A stretch of 64,000 nucleotides of DNA from Limnochordales bacterium (GTDB taxonomy: Bacteria > Bacillota > Limnochordia > Limnochordales > DUMU01), in the NCBI GenBank assembly GCA_014896315.1, contig JADBKP010000005.1:235844-299843 (forward strand). The letters are read 5' to 3'. The notes under the pieces were generated by a model. That model saw nothing but the letters and a program-made list of their open reading frames with translations, was not told the DNA's origin and did no database searches. This document shows positions 16,423-25,291 of this stretch, piece by piece; the first letter of the stretch is position 1; each line of letters begins with the position of its first letter. The position numbers and the translations under genes were made by a program.

Positions 16423-16881
16423 ATGGAGGTATCGGTTCAGTTCGTGGAGGGAATGACCTTCCTCGGTTTGGGCGGAAGCAACCACTACGTGGTCATGGAG
16501 GGAGCCCCCGAGGCGGGAGGCCGGAACGCCGGTCCGCGGCCCATGGAGTTGCTGCTGATGGCGTTGGGAGGCTGCACCGGCATGGACGTGGTCAGTATCC
16601 TGCGCAAGCGGCGCATCTCTGTGAAGGACTTTCGTATGGTCTTGCGGGGTGAACGGAGGGACGAGCATCCCAGGAAGTTTACCCGTATCGAGATCGAATA
16701 CATCTTCCGGGGCGACGGCCTGGAGGCCCACGAGAAGGCGATACGGGACACGGTAGCTCTCTCGCAAGACAAGTACTGCTCGGTAGCGGCCAGTCTCAGA
16801 CCACAGGTGGAAATAACGTACCGTATTACTCTCCTGCCTGCCGGGGAGGAGACGCCCACACCTGGCAATTCCAGCAGCTAG
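16423..16881 (+). CDS. OsmC/Ohr family protein
   Basis: This 152-residue protein has the OsmC fold: an N-terminal beta region, then PRPMELLLMALGGCTGMDVVSILRKRR with the first conserved cysteine (about residue 51), and the second cysteine in DKYCSVAASL near residue 123. OsmC proteins reduce organic hydroperoxides with these two cysteines; the YhfA-like group may have other roles. GGAGGGCGAAGG lies just before ATG 16423. It is a single-gene unit: a terminator overlaps its stop codon. Confidence 0.9.
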   Translation: MEVSVQFVEGMTFLGLGGSNHYVVMEGAPEAGGRNAGPRPMELLLMALGGCTGMDVVSILRKRRISVKDFRMVLRGERRDEHPRKFTRIEIEYIFRGDGLEAHEKAIRDTVALSQDKYCSVAASLRPQVEITYRITLLPAGEETPTPGNSSS

Positions 16882-16900
16882 CAGGAGTCTAGCTTTTTTT
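16876..16900 (+). terminator. Rho-independent terminator of the OsmC gene
   Basis: AGCTAG (16876-16881) and CTAGCT (16889-16894) flank a 7-base loop, followed by six T residues. The hairpin begins in the last codons of the OsmC gene and includes its stop. Confidence 0.65.
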
Positions 16901-16902
16901 GG

Positions 16903-16927
16903 TGAACCTCCTGTCTGTTATTGCGTC
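16903..16927 (+). promoter_or_regulatory. Candidate ECF-type promoter (autoregulatory)
   Basis: TGAACC (16903-16908), 15 bases, then CGTC (16924-16927) resembles ECF promoters of the SigW kind (TGAAAC-N16-CGTA). It lies 24 bases before the ECF sigma gene, as expected if the sigma factor drives its own operon. Confidence 0.4.
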
Positions 16928-16950
16928 AGAGATGCACAGGAGGGAATGGC

Positions 16951-17646
16951 ATGTATTGGTGGCGGCGAACGGGATCAGCAGCGGCGCAGGCAGGTGAGCC
17001 GGTTGCAAGCGGCGTTGGCCCCCTGACCCCTGAGATGGAGCTTGTTCGCCGCTGCCAGAACGGTGAAAGGGCAGCCTTTGAAGAACTGGTCCTTCTCTAC
17101 CAGCAACGCCTGCTCGCCTATCTCAATCGGCTTGTCGGCCCTGAGATGGCTGAGGACCTGCTGCAGGAGACGTTCCTGCGTGTCTGGCGGGCATTACCCG
17201 CTTTCCGGGGTGAGAGCAGCTTCGACACCTGGGTCTTTCGCATTGCTACCAACCTGGCACGGGATTTTGCCCGCCGGCGCAAGGTTCGGCCGGAGATCCT
17301 TGTTCCGCCCGTGGCCGCCGCTGATGAGGCTGACGGGTCGGTATCCAACCTTGACGGGCTGGCGCTGGATGCTGTCGGTACGGCCGAGCGTGATGCCCGC
17401 CACCTTCCCGAGGAGGCCATCCGCCAGCGGGAGTTGCGGGATAATCTGGAGCAAGCGCTTGCTGAGCTGTCCCAGGTTCACCGTGCCACTATTCTCCTCC
17501 ATGATCTTTTCGGGTTCCGCTACGAGGAAATAGCTGAGATCATGCACTGTCCGGTCGGTACGGTCAAGTCGCGCCTGTTCTACGCACGAGCCAGTATCAG
17601 GCAGATGCTGGAGCGCAGATTGCCGGCGAAGGAATGGATTGGTTGA
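16951..17646 (+). CDS. ECF-family RNA polymerase sigma factor
   Basis: This 231-residue protein has region 2 (about residues 35-105: FEELVLLYQQRLLAYLNRLV, then AEDLLQETFLRVWRAL and the FDTWVFRIATNLARDF helix) and region 4 near the end (RATILLHDLFGFRYEEIAEI, then CPVGTVKSRLFYAR). There is no region 3. The linker between the two regions is longer than usual. ATG 16951 has GGAGG 8 bases upstream. The next gene, which overlaps by 13 bases, encodes a zinc-finger anti-sigma factor, so this sigma is presumably held inactive at the membrane until a signal releases it. Confidence 0.93.
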   Translation: MYWWRRTGSAAAQAGEPVASGVGPLTPEMELVRRCQNGERAAFEELVLLYQQRLLAYLNRLVGPEMAEDLLQETFLRVWRALPAFRGESSFDTWVFRIATNLARDFARRRKVRPEILVPPVAAADEADGSVSNLDGLALDAVGTAERDARHLPEEAIRQRELRDNLEQALAELSQVHRATILLHDLFGFRYEEIAEIMHCPVGTVKSRLFYARASIRQMLERRLPAKEWIG

Positions 17647-18932
17647 CCATGAGGCGCTGTATCAACCCGGTCGAGCTGTCTGCCTGGGTTGATGGGGAAG
17701 TTAGCCTCCGGCGTAGCCGGGTAATCCGGCAGCACGTGGAGAGTTGCCCCCTTTGTGCGGCAGAAGTTGCTGGTCTGCAACGGGTCAGGCAAGCAGTGCG
17801 CCTGCTGGCCGGCAGTGAGACCGGCAGCGGTGCCGACCTGTGGATGCCGGGTCAGCAGGCTCAGAGGCGTCAGGGACGCCAGGCAAGTGTCGAGTCGCAA
17901 AGGCTTCTCAAACGGCTGCGGGCGGAGCTGACCAGAGAACAGGCACGGGTGGTGTGGGGTCGCGGGCCGCGCATGCGGACCGGTTGGAGCCGGGCGTGGC
18001 CGGCGGCGGCCTGTGCCCTGCTTCTGGTTGCCGGCATCGTCGGCAGTCTGCGAGAATCCTTCCGCCCCGACTCATCTGAATTGGCAGACTCCTCAGCGCC
18101 CACTTCTCAACCCGTGGTTGGCGGGGACGTGCAGGTTGCGCCGGCGGAGCTCGTGACAGGCAGTCTGGTCACTGCGCAAGCCCAAAGCTACTCGGCCGTG
18201 AGCCGCACGAGCGAGGGTACGGAGAGCGCCGAGGGGGCGGAACGGGGATACTCGGGTGTTACCGCTGCCGGTTTACCGACCGGGGAAGACGAAGGAAGCG
18301 ATCCGCGCCGTGTTTCCTATACGCTGGGTGAGGTCAAGTTGACGACCGACGCGACCCAGATGCCGGAGAGCGGTAAATTGGCGCTGTGGCAGGACGGAAC
18401 TCTTGCTGAGAGCCGTGCGTCGGCTCGCGCGGCGGCGGTAACCCTGCACCCGGTCGGTTCGCCGGAGGAGGAAGAAGATAGAGTAACCGGAGAGCTAGCA
18501 GCTGGCGTGGCGGAGAAAGACAGAGAAGGACCGGTCGCGGCTGGGATGACCGTCGCCAACAGCAGACCGGCTGCTGGCTTCGCTGACAGCCCGGATCCTG
18601 TCCCGGTCAGTGTTGCTGCGATTGCCGCACTGTCGGATCCCGCCAGCCAGTTGGCGGCCAAGCCGGGGAACGGTAAAACTCCCGGCGTACGCCCGGCGAC
18701 CGTGAATGCCGTCCGACCAGCCTCTGAAAGTGCCGGGGCGACCGGGGGGAAAAAGGTTTCGGGTAAGGCGACTAAGAATGAAGAGTCGCCGGATGAGGAT
18801 GAAGGTGAACGGTCTGAACACCAGTACCAGCAGGAACATGAGAGGTATGCCGCTACGGTCGTGGCCGACCCGGTCGAATCCCCCGAAGAGGCGTTGATCA
18901 AACGAGTACTGCTGGCCACGACGACTCCTTAG
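17634..18932 (+). CDS. Zinc-finger anti-sigma factor with long extracytoplasmic region
   Basis: The 432-residue protein begins with a ZAS domain: H34-x3-C38-x2-C41, the zinc site of RsrA/RseA-like anti-sigma factors. A single membrane helix is seen at about residues 121-140 (WPAAACALLLVAGIVGSL). The remaining 290 residues are outside and of low complexity, rich in Ala, Ser, Glu, Gly and Thr, with a charged tail. Most anti-sigma factors of this class are much shorter, so this domain may span the cell wall. The gene overlaps the sigma gene, and the following gene encodes a secreted protein that could be the sensor. Confidence 0.85.
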   Translation: MDWLTMRRCINPVELSAWVDGEVSLRRSRVIRQHVESCPLCAAEVAGLQRVRQAVRLLAGSETGSGADLWMPGQQAQRRQGRQASVESQRLLKRLRAELTREQARVVWGRGPRMRTGWSRAWPAAACALLLVAGIVGSLRESFRPDSSELADSSAPTSQPVVGGDVQVAPAELVTGSLVTAQAQSYSAVSRTSEGTESAEGAERGYSGVTAAGLPTGEDEGSDPRRVSYTLGEVKLTTDATQMPESGKLALWQDGTLAESRASARAAAVTLHPVGSPEEEEDRVTGELAAGVAEKDREGPVAAGMTVANSRPAAGFADSPDPVPVSVAAIAALSDPASQLAAKPGNGKTPGVRPATVNAVRPASESAGATGGKKVSGKATKNEESPDEDEGERSEHQYQQEHERYAATVVADPVESPEEALIKRVLLATTTP

Positions 18933-18947
18933 GGGGTGGAGGGGCCG

Positions 18948-20135
18948 GTGTCAGACTGGCTCTGGCTTCGGTGGGTGCGGCGGGCTTCTGCCTCAGTCGG
19001 CCTGACCTGCCTTCTGGCCTCAGCCTGGGTGACTTTTGGGTTTTTGGCCGCTCCCAGAACCTGGGCTGGTGATCAAGCCGAACGTCTGTTAGCGCAAGCT
19101 CTCGGGGCGGAATTCAATCTGCCCGCCAGCTACTTGGAATCTACAGTCCAGTTTCTTGCCGACCGTTCACATGTAACCTACCGGAGCGTGTGGCAGGTTC
19201 CTCCTCTCTACCGGATTGAACAGGAATCGCCAACCTTCCGCCTGACCCTGCTTGAGACACCTCAGGGCACCTCTGCCTGGATGGACCGATCGGCCTATCT
19301 TTTCCGTCTTGCGGCCGGGGGGATACAACTGCGGTTGCGCCTTCTTGAGCTGGGAGGGGCACCCATTCCGTATGTCTTGCTCAGTGAAGCTCTCTCGCAA
19401 GCCGCCGCGGCCACCCTTACGGCCCGCCCGGCGACGATGGGAGCGCGGGCGGTGACCGTCGTGACCGCCTCCCGCAACGGAGGGCGTCTGGAGTTCTGGA
19501 TCGACCAGGAGAACCACTTTACCTGGAAGATAGTCCAGTATGATCGCTCGGATGAGATTCTGGTACTCATCTTGCGGGCGGGGGTGAGCCTGCCTCCCAG
19601 GACAACGCCTAGCCTCCAGTTGCCTGCGGAACTGGCCGGACGCCGGGTCCTGCAATCGCTGGACGAATGGCGCCAGGTCACTCTGGCAGAGCAACTCTAC
19701 CGGGAGCTGGGAGCTGGGGGAACCCTCATACCCTGGGTATTGCTGCCTCCCCTGCGCTGGATTGCGGCCGAGACTGTCAGAGATTCCGGCCCACCGCTGG
19801 TGATCTTGCGGATCATGACACCGGCGGGCGCGGTATCCCTTTACGTGCAGCGGGACACGAGCGGGTCAAGGGGCGGAGCGGGGTTGGGATCGTTCGGAGC
19901 CGCGGGTTCGGTCTGGAGCTTGCGCATCGGTTCCCCCTCTTGGCTTCTGCCGATGACTAGCTCGTGGGGCCTGCGAGAGGAGTCCGGAAGCGTATTTGCG
20001 GCACGTCCTTTTGAAGCTGAGGTCAGCGGTTTCCGTGTTATCGCTGCCGGTTCGATCGACGAATCTCTCTTTCAGCAGATCCTCCGCAGTCTCCGTCTGC
20101 TCACGACCGATCTGGTCACCGGTCGTGGCCAATAG
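18948..20135 (+). CDS. Secreted/anchored protein, possible RseB/LolA-like sensor of the ECF system
   Basis: The protein has about 395 residues and an N-terminal signal anchor (around residues 15-35). The body has two similar halves: first YRSVWQVPPLYRIEQESPTF and FRLTLLETPQGTSAWM, which recall the LolA/RseB lipid-binding fold, then a second beta-rich half from about residue 240. RseB-like proteins regulate anti-sigma factors in the envelope, and position (third gene after sigma and anti-sigma) supports such a role. Sequence identity with known RseB cannot be judged by eye. GTG 18948 is preferred (GGAGGGG three bases upstream); GTG 18936 is the alternative. Confidence 0.6.
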   Translation: MSDWLWLRWVRRASASVGLTCLLASAWVTFGFLAAPRTWAGDQAERLLAQALGAEFNLPASYLESTVQFLADRSHVTYRSVWQVPPLYRIEQESPTFRLTLLETPQGTSAWMDRSAYLFRLAAGGIQLRLRLLELGGAPIPYVLLSEALSQAAAATLTARPATMGARAVTVVTASRNGGRLEFWIDQENHFTWKIVQYDRSDEILVLILRAGVSLPPRTTPSLQLPAELAGRRVLQSLDEWRQVTLAEQLYRELGAGGTLIPWVLLPPLRWIAAETVRDSGPPLVILRIMTPAGAVSLYVQRDTSGSRGGAGLGSFGAAGSVWSLRIGSPSWLLPMTSSWGLREESGSVFAARPFEAEVSGFRVIAAGSIDESLFQQILRSLRLLTTDLVTGRGQ

Positions 20136-20408
20136 CTGCCGGCGAGGGGGTCCCGTGCGCGGGACAGGAAGCGTGATAGCGGGACTTGCGGCACCCCGCT
20201 ATATTCTGCTCGAAGACGCTCATTCCTGGATGGTTTACCATCTATCCCCAAGATTAACCGCATGTAACGGTTTGTAAAACCTGCGTAAAATCGGCATCTG
20301 TGGAGTTGCCTGGGGCAGAGGCGGGCGGTAGACTGATGGTGGGACGAAAAATGAGCATCCGGGACGAAGAACGTCCCGAAAACCTGTAGTCCCAAGGAGG
20401 CACCACAG

Positions 20409-20552
20409 ATGGTGGTTTGCAAAGATTGCGGCACTCGTAACGTTGGGAGTGTCTACTGCCGTCACTGCGGTGCAGCCCTTTACAGCAAGCGTCAGCCCCG
20501 ACCTGACCGGGTGACGCGTCTCCTTCTCCACCTGTTTCGGCGGGCGGAGTGA
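20409..20552 (+). CDS. 47-residue zinc-ribbon protein
   Basis: A short gene starts at ATG 20409, eight bases after a perfect AAGGAGG. Cysteines at residues 4, 7, 17 and 20 (C-x2-C-x9-C-x2-C) form a minimal zinc ribbon, followed by a basic tail rich in Arg, Leu and His that may form an amphipathic helix. Such one-ribbon proteins are common in Bacillota but have no assigned role. It sits between the ECF operon and apgM. The 270 bases before it hold a short IR (AACCG/CGGTT near 20255-20275) but no clear promoter. Confidence 0.65.
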   Translation: MVVCKDCGTRNVGSVYCRHCGAALYSKRQPRPDRVTRLLLHLFRRAE

Positions 20553-20799
20553 TCAGAGGCGTTGCCCGGCGCATAGGAGGGGTGCTGGTCGCTTCGTCCG
20601 GCAGCGCCTGCGGGCCCTGGGCCTGGCGGCGCTGTTCGGACAGTGTACCGCCAGGTGTACAGCTAAGATATCAGGTTCGGTGGGCATTTTTGCCCTGGTT
20701 TCGGTAAAATAGCTGCGGAGAACTTGAAGCAGCAGGGAGCAGCAGGATCTGGTAGAAGCAGGCGGTTCCCTGTAGATTAAAAGGAGTGACTTATCGACA

Positions 20800-22002
20800 A
20801 TGGATGTTCTCCAGCAGCTAGTTACCGAGGCTAACACAAAGCTTGTGCTGTTGGTGATGGACGGTCTGGGCGGACTGCCTCATCCCGACACCGGAAAGAC
20901 CGAACTGGAAACAGCCCGGACACCTAATCTCGATCGTTTGGCGAGGAGTTCATCGGTGGGACTGCATACACCGGTTGCTCCCGGCATCACCCCGGGAAGC
21001 GGTCCGGGACACCTCGGACTCTTTGGTTACGATCCCGTCCAGCACGAGGTGGGGCGGGGGGTACTCTCGGCCCTCGGCGTTGGGATTGAGTTGAAGCCGG
21101 AAGATGTGGCTTGCCGGGTCAACTTTGCCACGATGGAAAATGGGGTTATCACCGACAGGCGGGCCGGCCGAATTCCTACCGAAGAATGTGCGCGGCTTTG
21201 CAAGAAGCTTGAATCCATCCGAATTCCCGGGGTCCAGATAATCATCCAACCGGAAATGCAGTATCGGGCCGTCATCGTTTTCCGGGGCGAAGGCCTCGGG
21301 GCCGACCTGACCGATACCGATCCTCAAAAGACGGGTCTTGCGCCCCTGCCCGTTCGCGCTCGCAGCGACGACCCTGCCTCACGCAGGACGGCCGAGCTCT
21401 TCAACGAGTTCGTACGGCAGGCCAACATGGTGTTGGCGGAGGAGCGGCCGGCAAATACCATTCTCCTGCGGGGTTTTGACCGCCTCCCGAAGCTTGCCAC
21501 CTTCCGGGAGAAATATGGTCTGAACAGTGCGGTGATCGCCGTCTATCCCATGTACCGCGGGCTTGCCCGTCTGGTAGGGATGGAAGTCCTTACTCCCGGT
21601 CACTCCATCGAAGAAGAGTTTGAGGTGCTCGAGAACAACTGGGAGAAGTATGATTTCTTCTTTGTCCACGTCAAGCCGACCGACAGTGCCGGAGAAGACG
21701 GGGCGTTTGACAGGAAGGTGCAGGTAATCGAAGAGGTGGATGCCCTGATCCCCCGGATCGAGGCCTTGAATCCTGATGTGCTGGTGGTCACCGGTGACCA
21801 TTCTACACCGGCCGTGCTCAAGGCGCATAGCTGGCATCCCGTACCTATCCTGCTGGTATCGCGGTATGCCCGCCGCAATGCCTGGGTTGAGAAGTTCGGG
21901 GAGAGTGACTGTGCCCGAGGCGCCCTCGGTTTCATCAAGTCAACCGACATCCTACCGCTGATGCTGGCTCATGGTTTGCGTCTGCAGAAGTTTGGCGCCT
22001 GA
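20800..22002 (+). CDS. apgM: 2,3-bisphosphoglycerate-independent phosphoglycerate mutase, archaeal type
   Basis: This 400-residue enzyme interconverts 3- and 2-phosphoglycerate in glycolysis and gluconeogenesis. It belongs to the alkaline phosphatase superfamily and to the short archaeal-type ApgM group: VMDGLGGLPHP at the N terminus carries the metal aspartate, TPGSGPGHLGLFGYDP carries the nucleophilic serine, and VTGDHSTPAVLKAHSWHPVP carries metal ligands near the C terminus. AAGGAG lies 13 bases before ATG 20800, a longer spacing than usual. It is a single gene. Confidence 0.93.
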   Translation: MDVLQQLVTEANTKLVLLVMDGLGGLPHPDTGKTELETARTPNLDRLARSSSVGLHTPVAPGITPGSGPGHLGLFGYDPVQHEVGRGVLSALGVGIELKPEDVACRVNFATMENGVITDRRAGRIPTEECARLCKKLESIRIPGVQIIIQPEMQYRAVIVFRGEGLGADLTDTDPQKTGLAPLPVRARSDDPASRRTAELFNEFVRQANMVLAEERPANTILLRGFDRLPKLATFREKYGLNSAVIAVYPMYRGLARLVGMEVLTPGHSIEEEFEVLENNWEKYDFFFVHVKPTDSAGEDGAFDRKVQVIEEVDALIPRIEALNPDVLVVTGDHSTPAVLKAHSWHPVPILLVSRYARRNAWVEKFGESDCARGALGFIKSTDILPLMLAHGLRLQKFGA

Positions 22003-22026
22003 AACGGCCAGGACTGAGCTTCGGTG

Positions 22027-22055
22027 TTGTCATCGTACTGACGCTTGGATATACT
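22027..22055 (+). promoter_or_regulatory. SigA-type promoter of the oxidoreductase gene
   Basis: TTGTCA (22027-22032), a 17-base spacer and TATACT (22050-22055) match the consensus at five of six positions in each box. Transcription would start near 22062, about 50 bases before the preferred start codon. Confidence 0.7.
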
Positions 22056-22112
22056 CGCGGGTTGGGTAAGGCCCGAAACTTTGTTTTGAAAAAACAAGGG
22101 CGGAAAGGTCGG

Positions 22113-23204
22113 TTGGAGTTGGACAAGTTCAGAGTTGCGCTGATCGGTTGCGGCAGGGTTGCCCGGGTCCACGCGGGTGCGCTGGCTCGTTCACCCGAGG
22201 CTGACTTGGCCGTGGCGGTCGACATCCGGCGGGAGCGGGCCGAGGCTTTTGCAGCCCAGTACGGTTGCGAGGCGGAGACTGACTGGGAGAAAGTCATCAC
22301 GCGTTCGGACATCGATGCCGTGGAGATCTGCACTCCTCACTACCTGCACGCGCCTATGGCGATTGCCGCTGCCAAGGCTGGAAAGCATGTTCTGACGGAA
22401 AAGCCGATGGCCTTGAGCGTTGCTGACGCAGACGCCATGATCCGGGCCGCCGAAGAGAATGGGGTGACGCTTGGCGTCATCTTCCAGAACCGTTACAACA
22501 CAGCTTCCCAGGCTGCCAAGCAGGCGGTAGACACGGGTGAGATCGGTGCTATTAGAGGGGCGCGGGCGTTCCTCACCTGGAACCGTTCCGATGAGTATTA
22601 CAGTCATAGCGATTGGAAGGGCACATGGGATAAGGAAGGTGGCGGCGTCCTGATCGACCAGGCCATCCATACCATCGACCTGGTTCAGTGGCTGATGGGA
22701 CCGGCTGTGGAGCTGTTTGCCACCTACGACACCCGCAACCACGAGATCATCAACGTGGACGACGTGGCGGAGGCGACTATTCGCTTTGCCAACGGGGCAC
22801 TGGCGAGTCTTTATGCTAACTGCTACTATCCGTACGATGCCGATGTGTTCGTCGAGATCGTAGGCGAAAAAGGATTGATCCGCATCCTCAAGGACGTGGC
22901 CTACATCAAGGTGGGCAATGTCACCAGGACGGTCGAGCCGGTTGCCGATCCCGACCAGCCGACTCTCGGGCCGGGCTACTGGGGACAGAGCCATGCCAAG
23001 CAGATCAATGACTTTTTCCGTTCGGTACGAGCGGGCGAGCGTCCATACATTGATGGGTACGAAGGCAAGAAGGCTATGGAGCTCGTCCTTGCCATGTACC
23101 AGTCGGCGCGCAAGGGTCAGTGGGTCAAACTGCCGCTGACCGAACCGTTGCTTCCCCCAGAGGTGAAGGGGCTGAAGCCGGTTGCAGCCAGAGCTGGCGA
23201 ATGA
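22113..23204 (+). CDS. Gfo/Idh/MocA family NAD(P)-dependent oxidoreductase
   Basis: This protein of about 363 residues has an N-terminal Rossmann domain (RVALIGCGRVARVHAGAL) and the catalytic EKPMAL motif near residue 95, both hallmarks of the glucose-fructose oxidoreductase family. GVLIDQAIHTIDLVQWLMG carries the substrate-site histidine and aspartate pair. The C-terminal half is the alpha/beta dimer domain. It probably oxidises a sugar or inositol-like substrate. TTG 22113 (GGAAAGG five bases upstream) is preferred over TTG 22062, which coincides with the expected transcription start. A terminator-like hairpin follows at 23263. Confidence 0.88.
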   Translation: MELDKFRVALIGCGRVARVHAGALARSPEADLAVAVDIRRERAEAFAAQYGCEAETDWEKVITRSDIDAVEICTPHYLHAPMAIAAAKAGKHVLTEKPMALSVADADAMIRAAEENGVTLGVIFQNRYNTASQAAKQAVDTGEIGAIRGARAFLTWNRSDEYYSHSDWKGTWDKEGGGVLIDQAIHTIDLVQWLMGPAVELFATYDTRNHEIINVDDVAEATIRFANGALASLYANCYYPYDADVFVEIVGEKGLIRILKDVAYIKVGNVTRTVEPVADPDQPTLGPGYWGQSHAKQINDFFRSVRAGERPYIDGYEGKKAMELVLAMYQSARKGQWVKLPLTEPLLPPEVKGLKPVAARAGE

Positions 23205-23262
23205 GTAGTCTTCCCTGAAGGGGTCGGTCGTAGAGCTGCAGGCAGTTGCCTGAACATACTAC

Positions 23263-23319
23263 GGGTGACGATGGGCCGGCCGGTGGTCAGCGTCGGCCTT
23301 GTCGTCACCCTTACTCTTT
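23263..23319 (+). terminator. Long hairpin terminator after the oxidoreductase gene
   Basis: GGGTGACGA (23263-23271) pairs perfectly with TCGTCACCC (23302-23310). An inner GGCCG/CGGCC stem extends the hairpin, and TTACTCTTT follows. It ends 31 bases before the next start codon, so it may also act as a leader structure for the small HAD gene. Confidence 0.55.
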
Positions 23320-23349
23320 CTGCTGAGCTCGTTGGGGTGAGCGTGCGAG

Positions 23350-23757
23350 ATGGCGCGGGCACTGACGCTCTGTGTCGACTTCGACGGTACCATCACAGAA
23401 TACGAGCGTTACCGCGGGCGGGGCGTGTTTGATCCGCCCATTCCGGGCGCGGCTGAAACCCTGCGGCGGCTGAAGGCGGAAGGGTGGCGGATCATCATCT
23501 ATACCACTCGCAGTGAAACGGAAGAGATTGCCGCCTATCTGCGGGAGCACGGGATACCCTTCGACGGGATCAACAAAGACGAGGAGGGTCCCCCGGGTGT
23601 TCAGCCCGGAAAACCGGCAGCCGACGTCTACGTGGATGACCGGGCGGTTGCTTTCCGGGGGGATTGGGAGACGGCCTATCGTCAAATCTATGAACTGCTT
23701 GCCTGGAAGAAAGAGTGGAAAGAGCAGCTGAGAAAGCGGCGCAGACAGCAAGAGTGA
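23350..23757 (+). CDS. Small HAD-like hydrolase
   Basis: This 135-residue protein opens with LCVDFDGTITEY, the HAD motif I with both aspartates. Motif II (IIIYTTRS) carries the threonine, and VYVDDRAVAFRGDW provides the motif IV acidic pair. It lacks a cap domain and is much shorter than typical HAD phosphatases, like the group annotated as 'hydrolase' or polynucleotide-kinase-phosphatase-like. A lysine-rich C-terminal tail follows. GGGGTGAG lies before ATG 23350. No specific substrate can be given. Confidence 0.8.
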   Translation: MARALTLCVDFDGTITEYERYRGRGVFDPPIPGAAETLRRLKAEGWRIIIYTTRSETEEIAAYLREHGIPFDGINKDEEGPPGVQPGKPAADVYVDDRAVAFRGDWETAYRQIYELLAWKKEWKEQLRKRRRQQE

Positions 23758-23868
23758 CGGGCTTGCGGCTTTCGGGCGGAGAAGCCCTGTGAGCCTTCGC
23801 TGAACCCCTACCAATTTACTCGGAATTCGTGTAGAATGCAGGCAGCGGGTTTAGTAGGAGGTAGACTC

Positions 23869-25272
23869 ATGGCCCGACGCACTCTGGATTTCGACCTGAC
23901 CGAATACAAGTACGGGTTCCACGATCCGGAACTCGTTGTTTACAAGACAGAGAAGGGCCTCTCCCGTCGCGTGGTGGAGGAGATCTCGTCGCTGAAAGGT
24001 GAGCCCGCCTGGATGCGGGAGTTCCGTCTGCGCGCGCTGGAGATCTTCCTGCAGAAGCCTCTGCCGCGGTGGGGAGCCGACCTGTCCGCCCTTGATTTCG
24101 ACTCCATCCACTACTATACGCGTCCCACGGACAAGCAGGGGCGTAGCTGGGACGAAGTGCCCGAAACCATCAAGAACACCTTTGAGCGGCTGGGAATCCC
24201 CGAGGCTGAGCGCAAGTTCCTGGCCGGTGTCTCGGCGCAGTATGACTCGGAGGTTGTCTACCACAACATCCGGGAGAACCTGGCCAAGCAGGGCATCATC
24301 TTTGTCGATACCGACACGGCGTTGAGGGAGTACCCCGATCTTTTCCGCGAATACTTCGGAACGGTAGTGCCCCCGGAGGATAATAAGTTTGCCGCTCTTA
24401 ACAGCGCGGTCTGGAGCGGCGGAAGTTTCATCTACGTTCCCAAGGGGGTAAAGGTAGACATACCGTTGCAGGCGTACTTCCGTATAAACGCGCGGAATAT
24501 GGGCCAGTTCGAGCGGACTCTGATCATTGCCGATGAGGGGAGTTCCGTTCATTATGTTGAAGGTTGCACTGCCCCCATATATAGCAGCGACTCGCTCCAC
24601 AGCGCGGTGGTAGAGATTATCGTCAAGAAGGGGGCGAGAGTCCGGTACACGACCATCCAGAACTGGTCGAAGAACGTGTACAATCTGGTGACCAAGCGGG
24701 CGGTCGCATACGAGGATGCCACCATGGAATGGGTGGACGGCAACCTGGGTTCGAAGGTAACCATGAAATATCCGGCCGTATATATGGTGGGACGGGGGGC
24801 AAGAGCCGAGGTTATCTCCGTGGCGGTGGCCGGTCCCGGACAGGTTCAGGATGCTGGGGCGAAGATCATCCATGCGGCGCCAGACACCACCTCAACCATC
24901 ACCTCCAAATCGATCAGCCTCGACGGGGGCTACAGCACCTTCCGCGCGCTGGTGAAGGTGGCGAAAGGGGCCGAACGTGTCAAGTCCAAGACCAACTGTG
25001 ACGCCCTCATGCTGGGGGACACCGCGCGTTCGGATACCGTCCCTACCATCGAAATCGAGGAGAACAAGGTTACCATGGAGCATGAGGCCACCGTCTCCCG
25101 GATCAGCGAAGAGCAGCTCTTTTACCTTATGAGCCGGGGGATACCCCAGGAACAGGCGGCCATGATGATCGTGATGGGTTTTGTTGAGCCGTTCGCGCGG
25201 GAACTGCCCATGGAGTATGCAGTCGAACTCAACCGGTTGCTCCAGCTGGAGATGGAGGGCGCGGTTGGTTGA
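23869..25272 (+). CDS. sufB: Fe-S cluster assembly protein SufB
   Basis: The protein has 467 residues and full-length SufB similarity: [15 protein letters not shown] near the N terminus, the [25 protein letters not shown] core, [10 protein letters not shown], and the C-terminal region with [32 protein letters not shown] and [21 protein letters not shown]. SufB is the scaffold on which SufC and SufD help build Fe-S clusters; here neither sufC, sufD, sufS nor sufU adjoins it. ATG 23869 has AGGAGG six bases upstream; an in-frame ATG 23836 lacks one. The gene ends at a strong terminator that lies inside the convergent Nudix gene. Confidence 0.95.
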   Translation: MARRTLDFDLTEYKYGFHDPELVVYKTEKGLSRRVVEEISSLKGEPAWMREFRLRALEIFLQKPLPRWGADLSALDFDSIHYYTRPTDKQGRSWDEVPETIKNTFERLGIPEAERKFLAGVSAQYDSEVVYHNIRENLAKQGIIFVDTDTALREYPDLFREYFGTVVPPEDNKFAALNSAVWSGGSFIYVPKGVKVDIPLQAYFRINARNMGQFERTLIIADEGSSVHYVEGCTAPIYSSDSLHSAVVEIIVKKGARVRYTTIQNWSKNVYNLVTKRAVAYEDATMEWVDGNLGSKVTMKYPAVYMVGRGARAEVISVAVAGPGQVQDAGAKIIHAAPDTTSTITSKSISLDGGYSTFRALVKVAKGAERVKSKTNCDALMLGDTARSDTVPTIEIEENKVTMEHEATVSRISEEQLFYLMSRGIPQEQAAMMIVMGFVEPFARELPMEYAVELNRLLQLEMEGAVG

Positions 25273-25291
25273 TGGGCCGTACTGCAGTGGC

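Noticed and set aside
20581..20709. Possible 42-codon frame (GTG 20581) after the zinc-ribbon gene
   Set aside because: The AGGAGGG is too close to the GTG, the protein is not recognisable, and the region also holds inverted-repeat sequence before apgM.
23851..24873. 340-codon open frame antisense to sufB
   Set aside because: Shadow of the conserved sufB coding frame.
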